Below are positions 16,637-26,127 of a DNA stretch of 64,000 bases, one piece after another (within the stretch, counting starts at the first letter, position 1; every line of letters starts with the position of its first letter). This stretch comes from Pseudidiomarina homiensis (GTDB taxonomy: Bacteria > Pseudomonadota > Gammaproteobacteria > Enterobacterales > Alteromonadaceae). Location: assembly GCF_003987225.1 (NCBI RefSeq), contig NZ_PIPX01000001.1, positions 310,001 through 374,000 on the forward strand. Reading direction: 5' to 3'. The notes under the pieces were generated by a model. It was not told the DNA's origin and ran no database searches. It saw nothing but the letters and a program-made list of their open reading frames with translations. Both the position numbers and the translations under genes were made by a program.

Positions 16637-17446
16637 TTACAGCTTAAACTCACTCCAAATCGGCGCATGATCCGATGGCTTTTCAATACCGCGCAGCTGG
16701 TAGTCAATGCCGCTATCCACGAGTTTTTCGGCTAAGCCAGGCGTGGCTAAAATTAAGTCGATGCGCAGGCCGCGATTATCGTCAAAGCCGCGCGAGCGGT
16801 AGTCAAACCAGCTAAATTGGTCAGTGACTTCTTGGTGCTGCAGACGGTAAGTGTCGAGCAAGCCCCAGTCGAGGAGAGTGTTTAGCCATTCGCGTTCCTC
16901 GGGTAAGAAACTGCATTTACCGGTGCGGAGCCATCGTTTCGCGTTATCTTCGCCAATACCAATGTCGCAATCTTGATGCGATATGTTCATGTCGCCCATG
17001 ACCACTACTGGCTGCGAGGCATCAAGCTCAGTGTTCAAGTAGCTCATCAAATCGGCGTAGAATTTTTCTTTAGCGGGAAATTTCAGCGGGTGGTCGCGAC
17101 TTTCGCCTTGCGGGAAGTAACCGTTGAGAATGCGTACACGAGTACCGTCGGCGTTCACGTAGTCACCCATAATCATCCGCCGTTGTGCATCTTCGGGATC
17201 AGTGGGGAAGCCTAACTGTGGATTTTCCAGTGGCTGTTTACTCAACAAGGCGACGCCGTAGTGCCCCTTTTGGCCGTGAAAGAGCACGTGGTAACCCAAT
17301 GCCTCAACGTCGGCCAGTGGAAATTGGTCATCATGAACCTTGGTTTCTTGCAAACCAATCACATCGGGCTGGTGCTTTTCAATCAGCGCTTGCAATTGAT
17401 GCAAGCGTGCTCGAATTCCGTTGATATTAAAAGAAATCACTTTCAT
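16637..17446 (-). CDS. xthA: Exonuclease III / AP endonuclease
   Basis: Repairs abasic sites and 3'-blocked ends in base-excision repair. The 269-residue protein carries the EEP-fold motifs: [23 protein letters not shown] (metal glutamate), [29 protein letters not shown] (catalytic aspartate/asparagine) and the terminal SDHAPIW. The ATG at 17446 gives the standard [15 protein letters not shown] start; GGAAT lies upstream with slightly long spacing. Confidence 0.95.
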   Translation of the reverse strand: MKVISFNINGIRARLHQLQALIEKHQPDVIGLQETKVHDDQFPLADVEALGYHVLFHGQKGHYGVALLSKQPLENPQLGFPTDPEDAQRRMIMGDYVNADGTRVRILNGYFPQGESRDHPLKFPAKEKFYADLMSYLNTELDASQPVVVMGDMNISHQDCDIGIGEDNAKRWLRTGKCSFLPEEREWLNTLLDWGLLDTYRLQHQEVTDQFSWFDYRSRGFDDNRGLRIDLILATPGLAEKLVDSGIDYQLRGIEKPSDHAPIWSEFKL

Positions 17447-17617
17447 AGAAGTTTTATTCCGTTGCACAAGTGTTAAGGAGAATGCGGCTGCATCGTGAAT
17501 GGTTTTCAGGATACCAGAAGGTCTGCATGGGTGCGACCTCGAGGCTGTCGCTAGGACAAAATTTGGGTATACTGGCGAGATTATAAGAAACCAGAAAAGA
17601 ACAGCGGAGAAAGCAAC

Positions 17618-18685
17618 ATGGCAACCCAGTGGTTGCAGTTACGTGCGGGCAAGAGTGCGTGGTTGCAGATTAAGGAACAAGGACTTTCAGAGCAAGATAT
17701 TCAACTACTGGTGGGCGCGTCTGGTGGCCCCAAATGGTTCGTCCTACAGGGGCTCGATCGCTATTTATTTGGTGAGTTCTTCGGCCAACGAAAAACGCCA
17801 TTAGATTTGCTTGGGACTTCAGCAGGTGCGTGGCGTTTTGCCGCGCTTGGGCAACGTGACCCAGTTGCCGCCAGTGAGTTGTTTGCGCGTTTGTACAGCA
17901 CGCAAACCTACAGCGAAAAGCCGGATGTGCGTGAAATTACCGACGAGGCACGCAAATTATTGGCGGAGTATATTCCCGATCAGGCGGTTGAAGATATTTT
18001 GCGGCAAGAGCGCTTTCGCCATCATTGGATTGTGGTGCGTTGTCGCGGACTTACTGCCGCGGAAGGCAAGCGACAAATGTTTGGTTTATTGGCTTCAGCA
18101 GCGGCCAACTCAGTAAAGCGTCAATGGCTAGGTAAGTTTTACGAACGTGTTATTTTTCATCATCCAGCGTCTGCAGCGAGTTTTACCGAGCATTGGCGTG
18201 ACTTACCAACGCGCTATGCGACCTTAAGCCAGGAAAACTTTAAACAAGCACTGCTTGCTACCGGCTCGATTCCGTTGGTACTCGAGGGTGTGCGTGATAT
18301 TCCTGGGGCTCCTGCGGGCATTTATCGCGATGGTGGTGTGACCGACTATCATTTTGATCTCGATTTTAGTGGGGTTAAGGGTTTAGTACTGTATCCGCAT
18401 TTTCATCAAGAGGTGATCCCTGGCTGGTTTGACAAAGGCTTAAAAAAGCGGCGTACCACTGGAGCGTTATGGCCGAATGTGATCCTTTTAACGCCAACGC
18501 AAGAATTCATTGACGCATTACCGTATCAAAAAATCCCTGATCGAAATGATTTTGCCAACATGGCAGCGGACGAACGCATCAAATACTGGCAGCAAGCTGT
18601 TGATCAAGGTCGCCGTATGGCAGATCAACTGCATGAATGGATTGCCACAGATAGCATTCGCGACCATGTTGAGCTTTGGACCTAA
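17618..18685 (+). CDS. Patatin-like phospholipase family protein
   Basis: Predicted serine acyl hydrolase. The 355-residue protein shows the patatin fold motifs: the glycine-rich oxyanion segment [11 protein letters not shown] (about 31-40), the nucleophile G-x-S-x-G in [10 protein letters not shown] (S68), and the second dyad member in [12 protein letters not shown] near residue 238. There is no signal peptide, so it is probably cytoplasmic or membrane-associated. Its stop is 15 bases before hemH, so the two are probably co-transcribed. The natural substrate is unknown. Confidence 0.88.
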   Translation: MATQWLQLRAGKSAWLQIKEQGLSEQDIQLLVGASGGPKWFVLQGLDRYLFGEFFGQRKTPLDLLGTSAGAWRFAALGQRDPVAASELFARLYSTQTYSEKPDVREITDEARKLLAEYIPDQAVEDILRQERFRHHWIVVRCRGLTAAEGKRQMFGLLASAAANSVKRQWLGKFYERVIFHHPASAASFTEHWRDLPTRYATLSQENFKQALLATGSIPLVLEGVRDIPGAPAGIYRDGGVTDYHFDLDFSGVKGLVLYPHFHQEVIPGWFDKGLKKRRTTGALWPNVILLTPTQEFIDALPYQKIPDRNDFANMAADERIKYWQQAVDQGRRMADQLHEWIATDSIRDHVELWT

Positions 18686-18699
18686 TACGAGGTAAGAAG

Positions 18700-19788
18700 A
18701 TGGACTACCGTGGTTACCCGACGTTTGCACATAACCAACCTGATAAAATTGGCGTACTCATCACTAATCTTGGCACACCGGATGCCCCAGATACGCCGTC
18801 ACTACGCCGTTATCTCAAGGAGTTCTTGTCTGACCCACGGGTGGTCGAGGTGCCACGTGCGCTGTGGTGGATTATTTTAAACGGTGTCATTCTGCGCATT
18901 CGCCCTAAGCGTTCAGCGGCGGCGTATCGCACGGTTTGGACTGATCGCGGGTCGCCACTGCTATTTCACACCGAAGATCAAGCGCGAGAGTTACAAGCGC
19001 GATTTGCCGAGCACTACGGTGACAATGTTGTCGTGCGCTATGCCATGCGTTACGGCTCGCCAAGTATGGCGCAAGTCACTGATGAGATGTTGGCGAGCGG
19101 GGTACGTAAACTGGTGTTGTTTCCGCTTTATCCCCAGTATTCGGCGGCAACGAATGGTTCAACCTTCGACGCTTTAGCAAAAGATTTCACCGCCCGCCGT
19201 TGGCTTCCCGATTTTCGTTTTATTAGCCATTATCATGATGATGCTGGCTATATTCGGGCGTGTGCTGAGCAAATTAGCGCATTTTGGGCTGAACATGGGC
19301 AAGCGGAAAAATTGATTTTTTCGTATCACGGGGTGCCTTTGAAGTACTTACAAAAAGGTGATCCGTATCATTGCGAATGTCATAAGACTTCGCGCTTAAT
19401 AGCGGAAGCATTAGGTCTCAGTAAAGAACAGTACTTGACGACGTTTCAGTCGCGGTTTGGCCGCGAAGAATGGTTAAAGCCTTACACTGATGAAACCTTA
19501 AAAGCGTTACCAGGGCTTGGCATTAAAAACGTGCAAGTTTTTTGCCCGGGCTTTAGCGCGGACTGTTTGGAAACGATCGAAGAAATCGGTGAAGAGAACC
19601 GCGACTACTTTCTTGGCGCTGGTGGTGAAGGTTATGCCTATATTCCGGCACTTAATGCAAGTGCGTCGCATATTGACGCCTTGCATGCCATTGTGCAACG
19701 TGAGATACAGGGATGGGAGTTACAACGCAACCCAGAACAAACCGCTGAACTTGCTAAACACCGTGAGGAGAACTACGGTACGTTTTAA
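18700..19788 (+). CDS. hemH: Ferrochelatase
   Basis: Inserts ferrous iron into protoporphyrin IX, the last step of haem synthesis. The 362-residue protein has IGVLITNLGTPDAPD at the start, the catalytic histidine in IFSYHGVPLKYLQKGDPY, TTFQSRFGREEWLKPYTD, and the acidic metal-path residues in CPGFSADCLETIEEI. The ATG at 18700 follows GAGGTAAGA and was preferred to an upstream TTG. It is second in the row patatin-hemH-phospholipase D-MBL nuclease. Confidence 0.96.
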   Translation: MDYRGYPTFAHNQPDKIGVLITNLGTPDAPDTPSLRRYLKEFLSDPRVVEVPRALWWIILNGVILRIRPKRSAAAYRTVWTDRGSPLLFHTEDQARELQARFAEHYGDNVVVRYAMRYGSPSMAQVTDEMLASGVRKLVLFPLYPQYSAATNGSTFDALAKDFTARRWLPDFRFISHYHDDAGYIRACAEQISAFWAEHGQAEKLIFSYHGVPLKYLQKGDPYHCECHKTSRLIAEALGLSKEQYLTTFQSRFGREEWLKPYTDETLKALPGLGIKNVQVFCPGFSADCLETIEEIGEENRDYFLGAGGEGYAYIPALNASASHIDALHAIVQREIQGWELQRNPEQTAELAKHREENYGTF

Positions 19789-19812
19789 CTTGCATAAGGA
19801 GTGCTGACAAGG

Positions 19813-21282
19813 GTGGTACCGCAATCAGGACAAGTCGGTAGTCTTAGCGCTGCGATTTCACCATTGCTGCAGGAGCATGTTGATGAAAGCGGCGTGATTC
19901 CTTTAGTGGATGCGCGTGAGGCCTTTGCCGCTCGGGTTTTGCTAGCGCGCCAAGCACAACATACGCTCGACGTTCAGTACTACATTTGGCGCCATGACAT
20001 CACCGGCACATTGATGTTTGAGGCGCTACATGAAGCTGCCGAGCGCGGTGTCAAAGTCCGATTACTGTTAGATGATCATAATACCGTCGGCCTGGATGCT
20101 ACGCTGAAAGGGCTGCATCAACACCCCAACATTGAAGTGCGGCTTTTTAATCCGTTAAAACTACGCCGACCACGCTTCCTCAATTACCTTGTTGAATTTC
20201 GTCGTCTGAATCGGCGTATGCACAACAAAAGCTTTGTCGTTGATGGGCAAGTGGTCATTAGCGGTGGCCGTAATATTGGTGATGAATATTTTGGCGCCAC
20301 CAGTGATGTTCTTTTCGCCGATCTTGATGTGCTGTTAATTGGTGAAGTGGTTACCGCAGTGCAAAACGATTTCGAACGCTATTGGCAGAGCGAATCGGCG
20401 ATTGCATTAGACAAGCTGTACAGCTTTACCAAACCTCAAAGCCTCGCCATACTGCATAAAATCGCCAAACGTTACGAGCAAGATCCGCGTGCGCAGGCTT
20501 ACGTTAAAGCCATCGAAAAGTTGCCCTTTATCGAAAAACTGCGACAACAGGACGTCGAAATTTACTGGGCGAAGACCCAGTTGGTCAGTGACTCACCGGC
20601 GAAAGCGCTTGGTCAAGCAAAGCCGCAACAAATGCTTCCTCATCAACTGCAAGAGACCATTGGCGAGCCGCAATCGCATATCACGCTAGTTTCGCCTTAT
20701 TTTGTGCCGACCCGGACCGGCGTTAATGAGCTCATTGCGATGGCGAAACGCGGGGTGCAAATCATTGTGCTTACCAATTCGCTCGAGGCTACCGATGTTG
20801 CAATTGTCCATGCCGGCTATGCGAAGTGGCGCCGGAAGTTATTGCGTCACGGTATTCAGCTCTTCGAGATGCAGCGGTTAAGGCCCTTAGCGCGGCGTGA
20901 GCAGCGTAAAGAACGTCGTCAACGGCTGAAAGGTAAAGAGCGTTTTGGTACCTCGGCTTCGAGCTTGCATGCGAAGACGTTTATGGTGGATATGGCCCGT
21001 GTGTTTATTGGTTCGTTAAACTTTGACCCACGTTCAGCGGCGATCAACACCGAACTCGGTTTTGTGATGCATAGCAAAGCGCTCGCGCGGCGGATCGAAC
21101 AGGCGATCATCACAACGTTGCCGAACTACGCATATCAACTACGCTTAATTAAGCACAAGGTGGTTTGGGTAGAGCGTTTAGGCAAGCATAAAACTCACTA
21201 CTATTCAGAACCTAATGCTTCTATTTGGCGGCGTCTAGCCGTACGTATTTTAGAGCGTTTACCGATTGAACGCTTTCTTTGA
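19813..21282 (+). CDS. Phospholipase D family protein (cardiolipin synthase-like)
   Basis: Two-HKD protein of about 489 residues: MHNKSFVVDGQVVISGGRNIGDEYF carries the first H-K-D and LHAKTFMVDMARVFIGSLNFDPRS the second. Such proteins make or cleave phospholipids; this ClsC-like layout without N-terminal membrane helices often accompanies lipid or envelope functions. The start is uncertain: no ATG is available, AAGGAG at 19796-19801 favours the GTG at 19813, but GTG at 19801 is also in frame. It overlaps slightly the region before the MBL nuclease gene, whose ribosome site begins at its stop. Confidence 0.85.
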   Translation: MVPQSGQVGSLSAAISPLLQEHVDESGVIPLVDAREAFAARVLLARQAQHTLDVQYYIWRHDITGTLMFEALHEAAERGVKVRLLLDDHNTVGLDATLKGLHQHPNIEVRLFNPLKLRRPRFLNYLVEFRRLNRRMHNKSFVVDGQVVISGGRNIGDEYFGATSDVLFADLDVLLIGEVVTAVQNDFERYWQSESAIALDKLYSFTKPQSLAILHKIAKRYEQDPRAQAYVKAIEKLPFIEKLRQQDVEIYWAKTQLVSDSPAKALGQAKPQQMLPHQLQETIGEPQSHITLVSPYFVPTRTGVNELIAMAKRGVQIIVLTNSLEATDVAIVHAGYAKWRRKLLRHGIQLFEMQRLRPLARREQRKERRQRLKGKERFGTSASSLHAKTFMVDMARVFIGSLNFDPRSAAINTELGFVMHSKALARRIEQAIITTLPNYAYQLRLIKHKVVWVERLGKHKTHYYSEPNASIWRRLAVRILERLPIERFL

Positions 21283-21293
21283 GGAGTGCAGTG

Positions 21294-22658
21294 ATGCGTT
21301 TGACCTTTCTTGGCGCGAGTGAAACGGTAACCGGCTCTAAATACTTGTTGGAAACCGAAACAACTCGTGTGCTTATCGATTGTGGCTTATTTCAGGGTTA
21401 TAAATGGCTGCGAGAACGCAATTGGCAGCCATTGCCGTTAGGTATTAATGAGGTCGATGCGGTGGTGCTTACCCATGCCCACTTGGATCATTCTGGTTTC
21501 TTACCTGTGTTGTATGAACATGGCTTTAGAGGCCCTGTGTATACCCATTATGGCACGGTCGGTTTATGCCAGATCTTATGGCCAGACAGTGGGCGCATTC
21601 AGGAAGAAGATGCTAAGTTTTTAAAAAAACACAAATTAAGTAAGCATCAAGATCCGCGTCCACTCTATGACGAAGCAACTGCCGAAGCTGCGTTGAAGTT
21701 ATTGCATGGTATTGATTTTGATAAGCCATTTCGTATTGGTGATATTGATTTTACGCTACAACCGGTTGGCCACATATTAGGTGCCGCTAGCGTGATTGCA
21801 GAGCATCAAGGCGTGCGCATTGGTTTTAGCGGAGATGTCGGGCGACCTAATGATATTTTAATGAAGCCACCGCGACCGCTTCCTGCGGTGGATTATTTAT
21901 TGCTTGAGTCGACGTACGGTGATCGCCGCCATCCTGAGTCCGATCCATGGGGTGAGCTCGCCGAGGTGGTTAATGAAACCGCAGCCGCCGGTGGTGTACT
22001 GATGATTCCGAGTTTCGCCGTCGGTCGAGCGCAACTCCTGCAGCATATGTTGGTGAGTATGATGGCGGACGGCCGCATTCCGCGCTTACCGATATTTCTC
22101 GATAGTCCAATGGCGATCAGCGTTTCTGATGTTTACAGTGAACAGCATGAATATCATCGCTTAAGCCAACAACAATGCACTGCGGCTGAACAGGCAGTGA
22201 TTTACACCCACAGTGTCGAGGAATCGAAGGCGATTGCGCATCAAGGCGCGCCGCACATCATTATAGCGGGCAGTGGCATGGCTACCGGCGGCCGCATTTT
22301 GCACCACTTTAAGCATTGGTTAAGTGATCATCGTAGTACTGTACTTTTCAGTGGCCATCAGGCCGGCGGTACGCGTGGCGCGAAAATGGTGCAGGGCAAT
22401 GAGCGCATTAAACTGCATGGCGAATGGTTGCCGGTTAAAGCTAAAATTCGACAGCTTGAGGGATTATCTGGGCATGCTGATTACTCTGAAATAGGGGATT
22501 GGTTGCAACAGTCAGCACTCGCCGAAAAGACCAAAATTTTTCTGGTGCATGGCGAACCGGATGCATTGGAAGCAATGTCGGACTACCTGAAGCAAACGAC
22601 CTCCTATGATGTTCACGTGGCCGCTTACCGTCAGGTGATCCATTTTACTCCTAGCTAG
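21294..22658 (+). CDS. MBL-fold beta-CASP RNA-processing exonuclease
   Basis: Metallo-beta-lactamase/beta-CASP nuclease related to archaeal-type CPSF and bacterial YsH1-like RNases. The 454-residue protein has the zinc motif LTHAHLDHSGFLP, the third histidine in PVGHILGAASV, SGDVGRPND, the beta-CASP region IPSFAVGRAQ, and the C-terminal histidine in GLSGHADYSEI followed by FLVHGEP (the Zn-dependent RMMBL domain). The ATG at 21294 follows GAGGAG with 7-base spacing. Closely linked to the phospholipase D-like gene. Confidence 0.9.
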   Translation: MRLTFLGASETVTGSKYLLETETTRVLIDCGLFQGYKWLRERNWQPLPLGINEVDAVVLTHAHLDHSGFLPVLYEHGFRGPVYTHYGTVGLCQILWPDSGRIQEEDAKFLKKHKLSKHQDPRPLYDEATAEAALKLLHGIDFDKPFRIGDIDFTLQPVGHILGAASVIAEHQGVRIGFSGDVGRPNDILMKPPRPLPAVDYLLLESTYGDRRHPESDPWGELAEVVNETAAAGGVLMIPSFAVGRAQLLQHMLVSMMADGRIPRLPIFLDSPMAISVSDVYSEQHEYHRLSQQQCTAAEQAVIYTHSVEESKAIAHQGAPHIIIAGSGMATGGRILHHFKHWLSDHRSTVLFSGHQAGGTRGAKMVQGNERIKLHGEWLPVKAKIRQLEGLSGHADYSEIGDWLQQSALAEKTKIFLVHGEPDALEAMSDYLKQTTSYDVHVAAYRQVIHFTPS

Positions 22659-24025
22659 GCCACAACAAGCATTACAACGGCGGTGGTAACCACCGCCAGT
22701 ATCACGTTAAGAACCACTCCTTCGCGCGCCATATCGCGCACCGTTAAGCGTTCGGAAGAGAACACAATGGAGTTTGGTGGCGTCGCCACCGGCATACAAA
22801 ATGCCGTGCTGCAGGCGATGGTTGCCGGGATCATCAATAACGCTGGTGGTAATTCGAGCGCAACTGCTGCGGCGGCCATGATCGGCATGAGCAAAGTCGC
22901 TGTGGCGGTGTTCGAGGTGACTTCGGTCAAAAACGACACACTCAAGGTTAAGCAAAACACCAACAACCAAACGGGCAGTACACCGAGTCCGGTTAGTGCA
23001 TCACCAATACGAACACTCAGACCACTGCTGATAAAACCTTGTGCCAATGCAATACCGCCAGCGAAGAGCAGGAGAATGCCCCATGGAATAGAGACCGCCG
23101 CGTTCCAGGTTAATAACGGTTTGCCATCCCGATCGCGAACCACAAACATGGTTAGAACGCCAGCTATAGCAATGGTTGCATCACCGACATAACTCAGACC
23201 CGTGAGTGCGGTCCAGCCGCCAAATGGCGTCGTTCGAGTAATCCACAACAGCACCACCAATCCAAACACCACAAGCACTCGGCGTTCCGCTGAACGCATC
23301 GGTCCGGGAGCCTCAATACGAAGCGTAATGGCGTCATTGACGTTACGAGCCAGCCACCATGCCATGATGGGTACCGCAATGATCACAAATGGCACGCCAA
23401 TAAGCATCCAATCGGTAAAACTGAATGCTTCCCCAGTGGTGGTTTCATAGACCGAGGCAAAGATCAGGTTGGGTGGCGTCCCCACCAGCGTGGCAATACC
23501 ACCAACCGAGGCAGAATAGGCTAACCCGAGCAACAGCGCACGTTGAAAGGGCGCATCGTCGCACGCGTCAGCTAGGGCCAACGCCACAGGCAACAAGGCG
23601 AGTACTGCTGCGGTATTCGAGATCCACATCGACAGTAGTGCCGTAGCCAACATAAAAGCAAACAACATGCGTTTACCGTGGCCATTGCCAATAGTGTGCA
23701 CCAAGCCTAACGCCAAACGACGATGCACGCCGCTTAATTCGACCGCTTTGGCTAACATAAAAGCGGCCATGAACAACCAAATGATTGGGTTACCGAGTGC
23801 CGTTGAGACTTCGTTTAAAGGCGTTATCCCGCCTACCGGTAGGAGTACGAAAGGAAGGAGCGACGTTACAGGTAATGGCAATGCTTCGCTGATCCACCAC
23901 CAAGCGATCCAGAGGGTAGCTGCCAGCGTCCAAGCCGCAGGGTGGGCAAAAGCGAACAGCGATAAACTGAGAAAGTAGACCGCAATCGCGGCCACTGGTG
24001 CTAAGAATAAGTGCCATTTCTGCAT
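22655..24025 (-). CDS. DASS/SLC13 family sodium:anion symporter
   Basis: A 456-residue inner-membrane protein of the divalent anion:sodium symporter family. It has the paired SNT motifs that bind the substrate carboxylates, in WISNTAAVLALLP and EVTSNTATATLLMP, and the opening ATLWIAWWWISEALPLPVTSLLPF typical of DASS members. Probable substrates are C4-dicarboxylates or related anions; specificity cannot be read. It overlaps the MBL nuclease by 4 bases at the convergent 3' ends and is divergent from the BCCT transporter. Confidence 0.9.
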   Translation of the reverse strand: MQKWHLFLAPVAAIAVYFLSLSLFAFAHPAAWTLAATLWIAWWWISEALPLPVTSLLPFVLLPVGGITPLNEVSTALGNPIIWLFMAAFMLAKAVELSGVHRRLALGLVHTIGNGHGKRMLFAFMLATALLSMWISNTAAVLALLPVALALADACDDAPFQRALLLGLAYSASVGGIATLVGTPPNLIFASVYETTTGEAFSFTDWMLIGVPFVIIAVPIMAWWLARNVNDAITLRIEAPGPMRSAERRVLVVFGLVVLLWITRTTPFGGWTALTGLSYVGDATIAIAGVLTMFVVRDRDGKPLLTWNAAVSIPWGILLLFAGGIALAQGFISSGLSVRIGDALTGLGVLPVWLLVFCLTLSVSFLTEVTSNTATATLLMPIMAAAAVALELPPALLMIPATIACSTAFCMPVATPPNSIVFSSERLTVRDMAREGVVLNVILAVVTTAVVMLVVA

Positions 24026-24096
24026 GTTATTGTCTTATTTGAAAATTAGTTCTATACAACATAGGGTAAAAGAACCATAAACAAAAGGAGTAGGTT

Positions 24097-26118
24097 ATGA
24101 CCGAACGCAGGAAGTGGAATTCAGCCATTCTGGTACCGGTGTTTTTTCCCGCTGTTGCCGTGATTTCCTTGCTAGTGATAGGAACCCTAGCAAACCCTGA
24201 ATTGGCCGGCGAAGTATTCAGTGATGTACTCGCTTGGATAACTGCCGATTTTGGTTGGTTTTACATGCTCGCAGTAGCGATTTTTCTGGTTTTTATCGTT
24301 GGTGTTGCACTTTCTAAATGGGGACGTATCAAACTCGGTCCGGATCACGCTGAACCGGAGTACAGCTTTCCAGCGTGGTTTGCGATGCTGTTCTCGGCTG
24401 GTTACGGGATTGCTTTACTTTTCTTCGGCGTTGCGGAACCGGTGCTTCACTACTCTAGCCCGCCTGTAGGTGCGGCGGAAACGGTGGATTCCGCGAAGCA
24501 AGCGATGCAAATTGCGTACTTTCATTGGGGCTTCCATATTTGGGCAATTTACGGCTTAGTTGGACTTGTACTCGCCTATTTCTCGTTCCGCCACGGTCTA
24601 CCCCTGTCAATGCGCTCGACGCTTTATCCAATCATTGGTGAAAAGATCCACGGCCCAGCAGGGCATGCGGTTGATACTTTTGCCATTCTAGGCACGATGT
24701 TTGGTATTGCCACGACCCTTGGGTTATCCGTCATTCAGATCAATGCGGGCTTAAATTACCTTTGGCCAGAAATTCCAGTCGGGACCACCGTGCAAATTAT
24801 CGCTATTGCTGTGATTACGGTGTTTGCAATTATGTCGGTGGTGGCTGGCCTGGATAAAGGTATTAAACGTCTGTCGTATGTGAACATGGTGTTGGTGTTG
24901 TTCATCCTATTGTTTGTGTTCTTTGCAGGGCCAACGGTACATATTTTGGAGACCTACCTGCAGAATACTGGCGCCTACCTGAATAACATCGTCGAGCGGA
25001 CCTTTAACTTACAGGCTTATTCACGCAGTGACTGGATTGGCAACTGGACCTTGTTTATTTTTGGCTGGACCATTGCGTGGGCGCCATTCGTTGGCTTGTT
25101 TATTGCAAAAATCAGCCGTGGCCGGACGATTCGCCAATTCGTCTTTGGCGTTATGTTTGTGCCGACCTTGTTCACTTTCTTTTGGTTTAGTGTGTTTGGT
25201 GATACCGCATTAAATCTGATCATGAACGAGGGCTACACGACGCTGATTAGTGATGTGCAAAACGACGAGGCAATTGCCTTGTTCAAGCTCTATGAGCGGT
25301 TACCGCTCACCAGTATTTTGAGTTTCGCTACGGTTGTTTTGATTGTTACCTTTTTTGTAACGTCGTCGGATTCTGGCTCGCTTGTTATTGATTCGCTGGC
25401 TTCTGGTGGTCGTACTGATACGCCAGTCTGGCAGCGTATTTTTTGGGCCAGTTCTGAAGGCATCGTGGCAGGAGTGTTGTTGCTGGCCGGTGGCTTGGGT
25501 GCGCTACAAACCGCATCGATTACCAGCGCGTTACCCTTTGCAGTCATTATTTTGATTTCCGCATTTGGCATGTGGCGGGCGTTAGTCATTGAAGGGCATC
25601 AATACGCAAGTCTAAAAAGCGCGATGCGTACCCATCGGCGAGGGGTTCATGCAGGTCCAAGTTATTGGAAGAAACGCCTAGCTGGGGTCGTCGACTTTCC
25701 ACAGCAACAAGAAGTCAGAGAGTTTATCGAGCATACCGTCATCGAATGTTTGAACGACGTCGCTAAAGAGCTTAAAGAGCATGGTTGGGAAACCGAAGCA
25801 ACGTTCGATAGCGAACATGTCCGCTCAGTGTTTACGGTACGCAAAGAAGGCGAAGTAGAGTTTGACTATGAGGTCCGTCTGCGTGCTTATCAGCGACCTG
25901 ATTTTGCGGTCGTGAACGCCAAAAACTCGGATAAAAAGTATTACCGTGCAGAGGTGTTCTTGCGCCAAGGTGGTCAAGCTTATGACCTTTATGGCTATGA
26001 ACCTGGCGATATCATTAACGATGTGATTAATCAGTTTGAGAACTACCTGCAGTTCATGCACATCTCACCAGGAAGCCTGCCGTGGGATCTCGAGAAACAT
26101 GATGACGACCTCAATTAG
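24097..26118 (+). CDS. BCCT family transporter (BetT-like, with C-terminal cytosolic domain)
   Basis: Uptake of a quaternary-ammonium osmolyte such as choline or glycine betaine, driven by proton or sodium. The 673-residue protein has 12 predicted membrane segments and the family signature FGWTIAWAPFVGLFIAKISRGRTIRQF; a long C-terminal cytosolic region (about 515-673), as in BetT, may sense osmolarity. AAAAGGAG lies before the ATG. Fits the salt-tolerant lifestyle suggested for the organism. Exact substrate is not determined by the visible sequence. Confidence 0.93.
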   Translation: MTERRKWNSAILVPVFFPAVAVISLLVIGTLANPELAGEVFSDVLAWITADFGWFYMLAVAIFLVFIVGVALSKWGRIKLGPDHAEPEYSFPAWFAMLFSAGYGIALLFFGVAEPVLHYSSPPVGAAETVDSAKQAMQIAYFHWGFHIWAIYGLVGLVLAYFSFRHGLPLSMRSTLYPIIGEKIHGPAGHAVDTFAILGTMFGIATTLGLSVIQINAGLNYLWPEIPVGTTVQIIAIAVITVFAIMSVVAGLDKGIKRLSYVNMVLVLFILLFVFFAGPTVHILETYLQNTGAYLNNIVERTFNLQAYSRSDWIGNWTLFIFGWTIAWAPFVGLFIAKISRGRTIRQFVFGVMFVPTLFTFFWFSVFGDTALNLIMNEGYTTLISDVQNDEAIALFKLYERLPLTSILSFATVVLIVTFFVTSSDSGSLVIDSLASGGRTDTPVWQRIFWASSEGIVAGVLLLAGGLGALQTASITSALPFAVIILISAFGMWRALVIEGHQYASLKSAMRTHRRGVHAGPSYWKKRLAGVVDFPQQQEVREFIEHTVIECLNDVAKELKEHGWETEATFDSEHVRSVFTVRKEGEVEFDYEVRLRAYQRPDFAVVNAKNSDKKYYRAEVFLRQGGQAYDLYGYEPGDIINDVINQFENYLQFMHISPGSLPWDLEKHDDDLN

Positions 26119-26127
26119 TTGAGGTCG
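26106..26127. terminator. Convergent hairpin between BCCT and EAL genes
   Basis: Perfect 9-base inverted repeat CGACCTCAA / TTGAGGTCG with a 4-base loop TTAG that contains the BCCT stop codon. It sits exactly between two convergent genes and could terminate both; neither side has a clear T run, so it may act as a stabilising 3' hairpin instead. Confidence 0.5.

Noticed and set aside
22683-23192. Long open frame on the plus strand opposite the DASS symporter
   Set aside because: Low-complexity translation typical of the antisense of hydrophobic codons; the minus-strand gene has clear family motifs.
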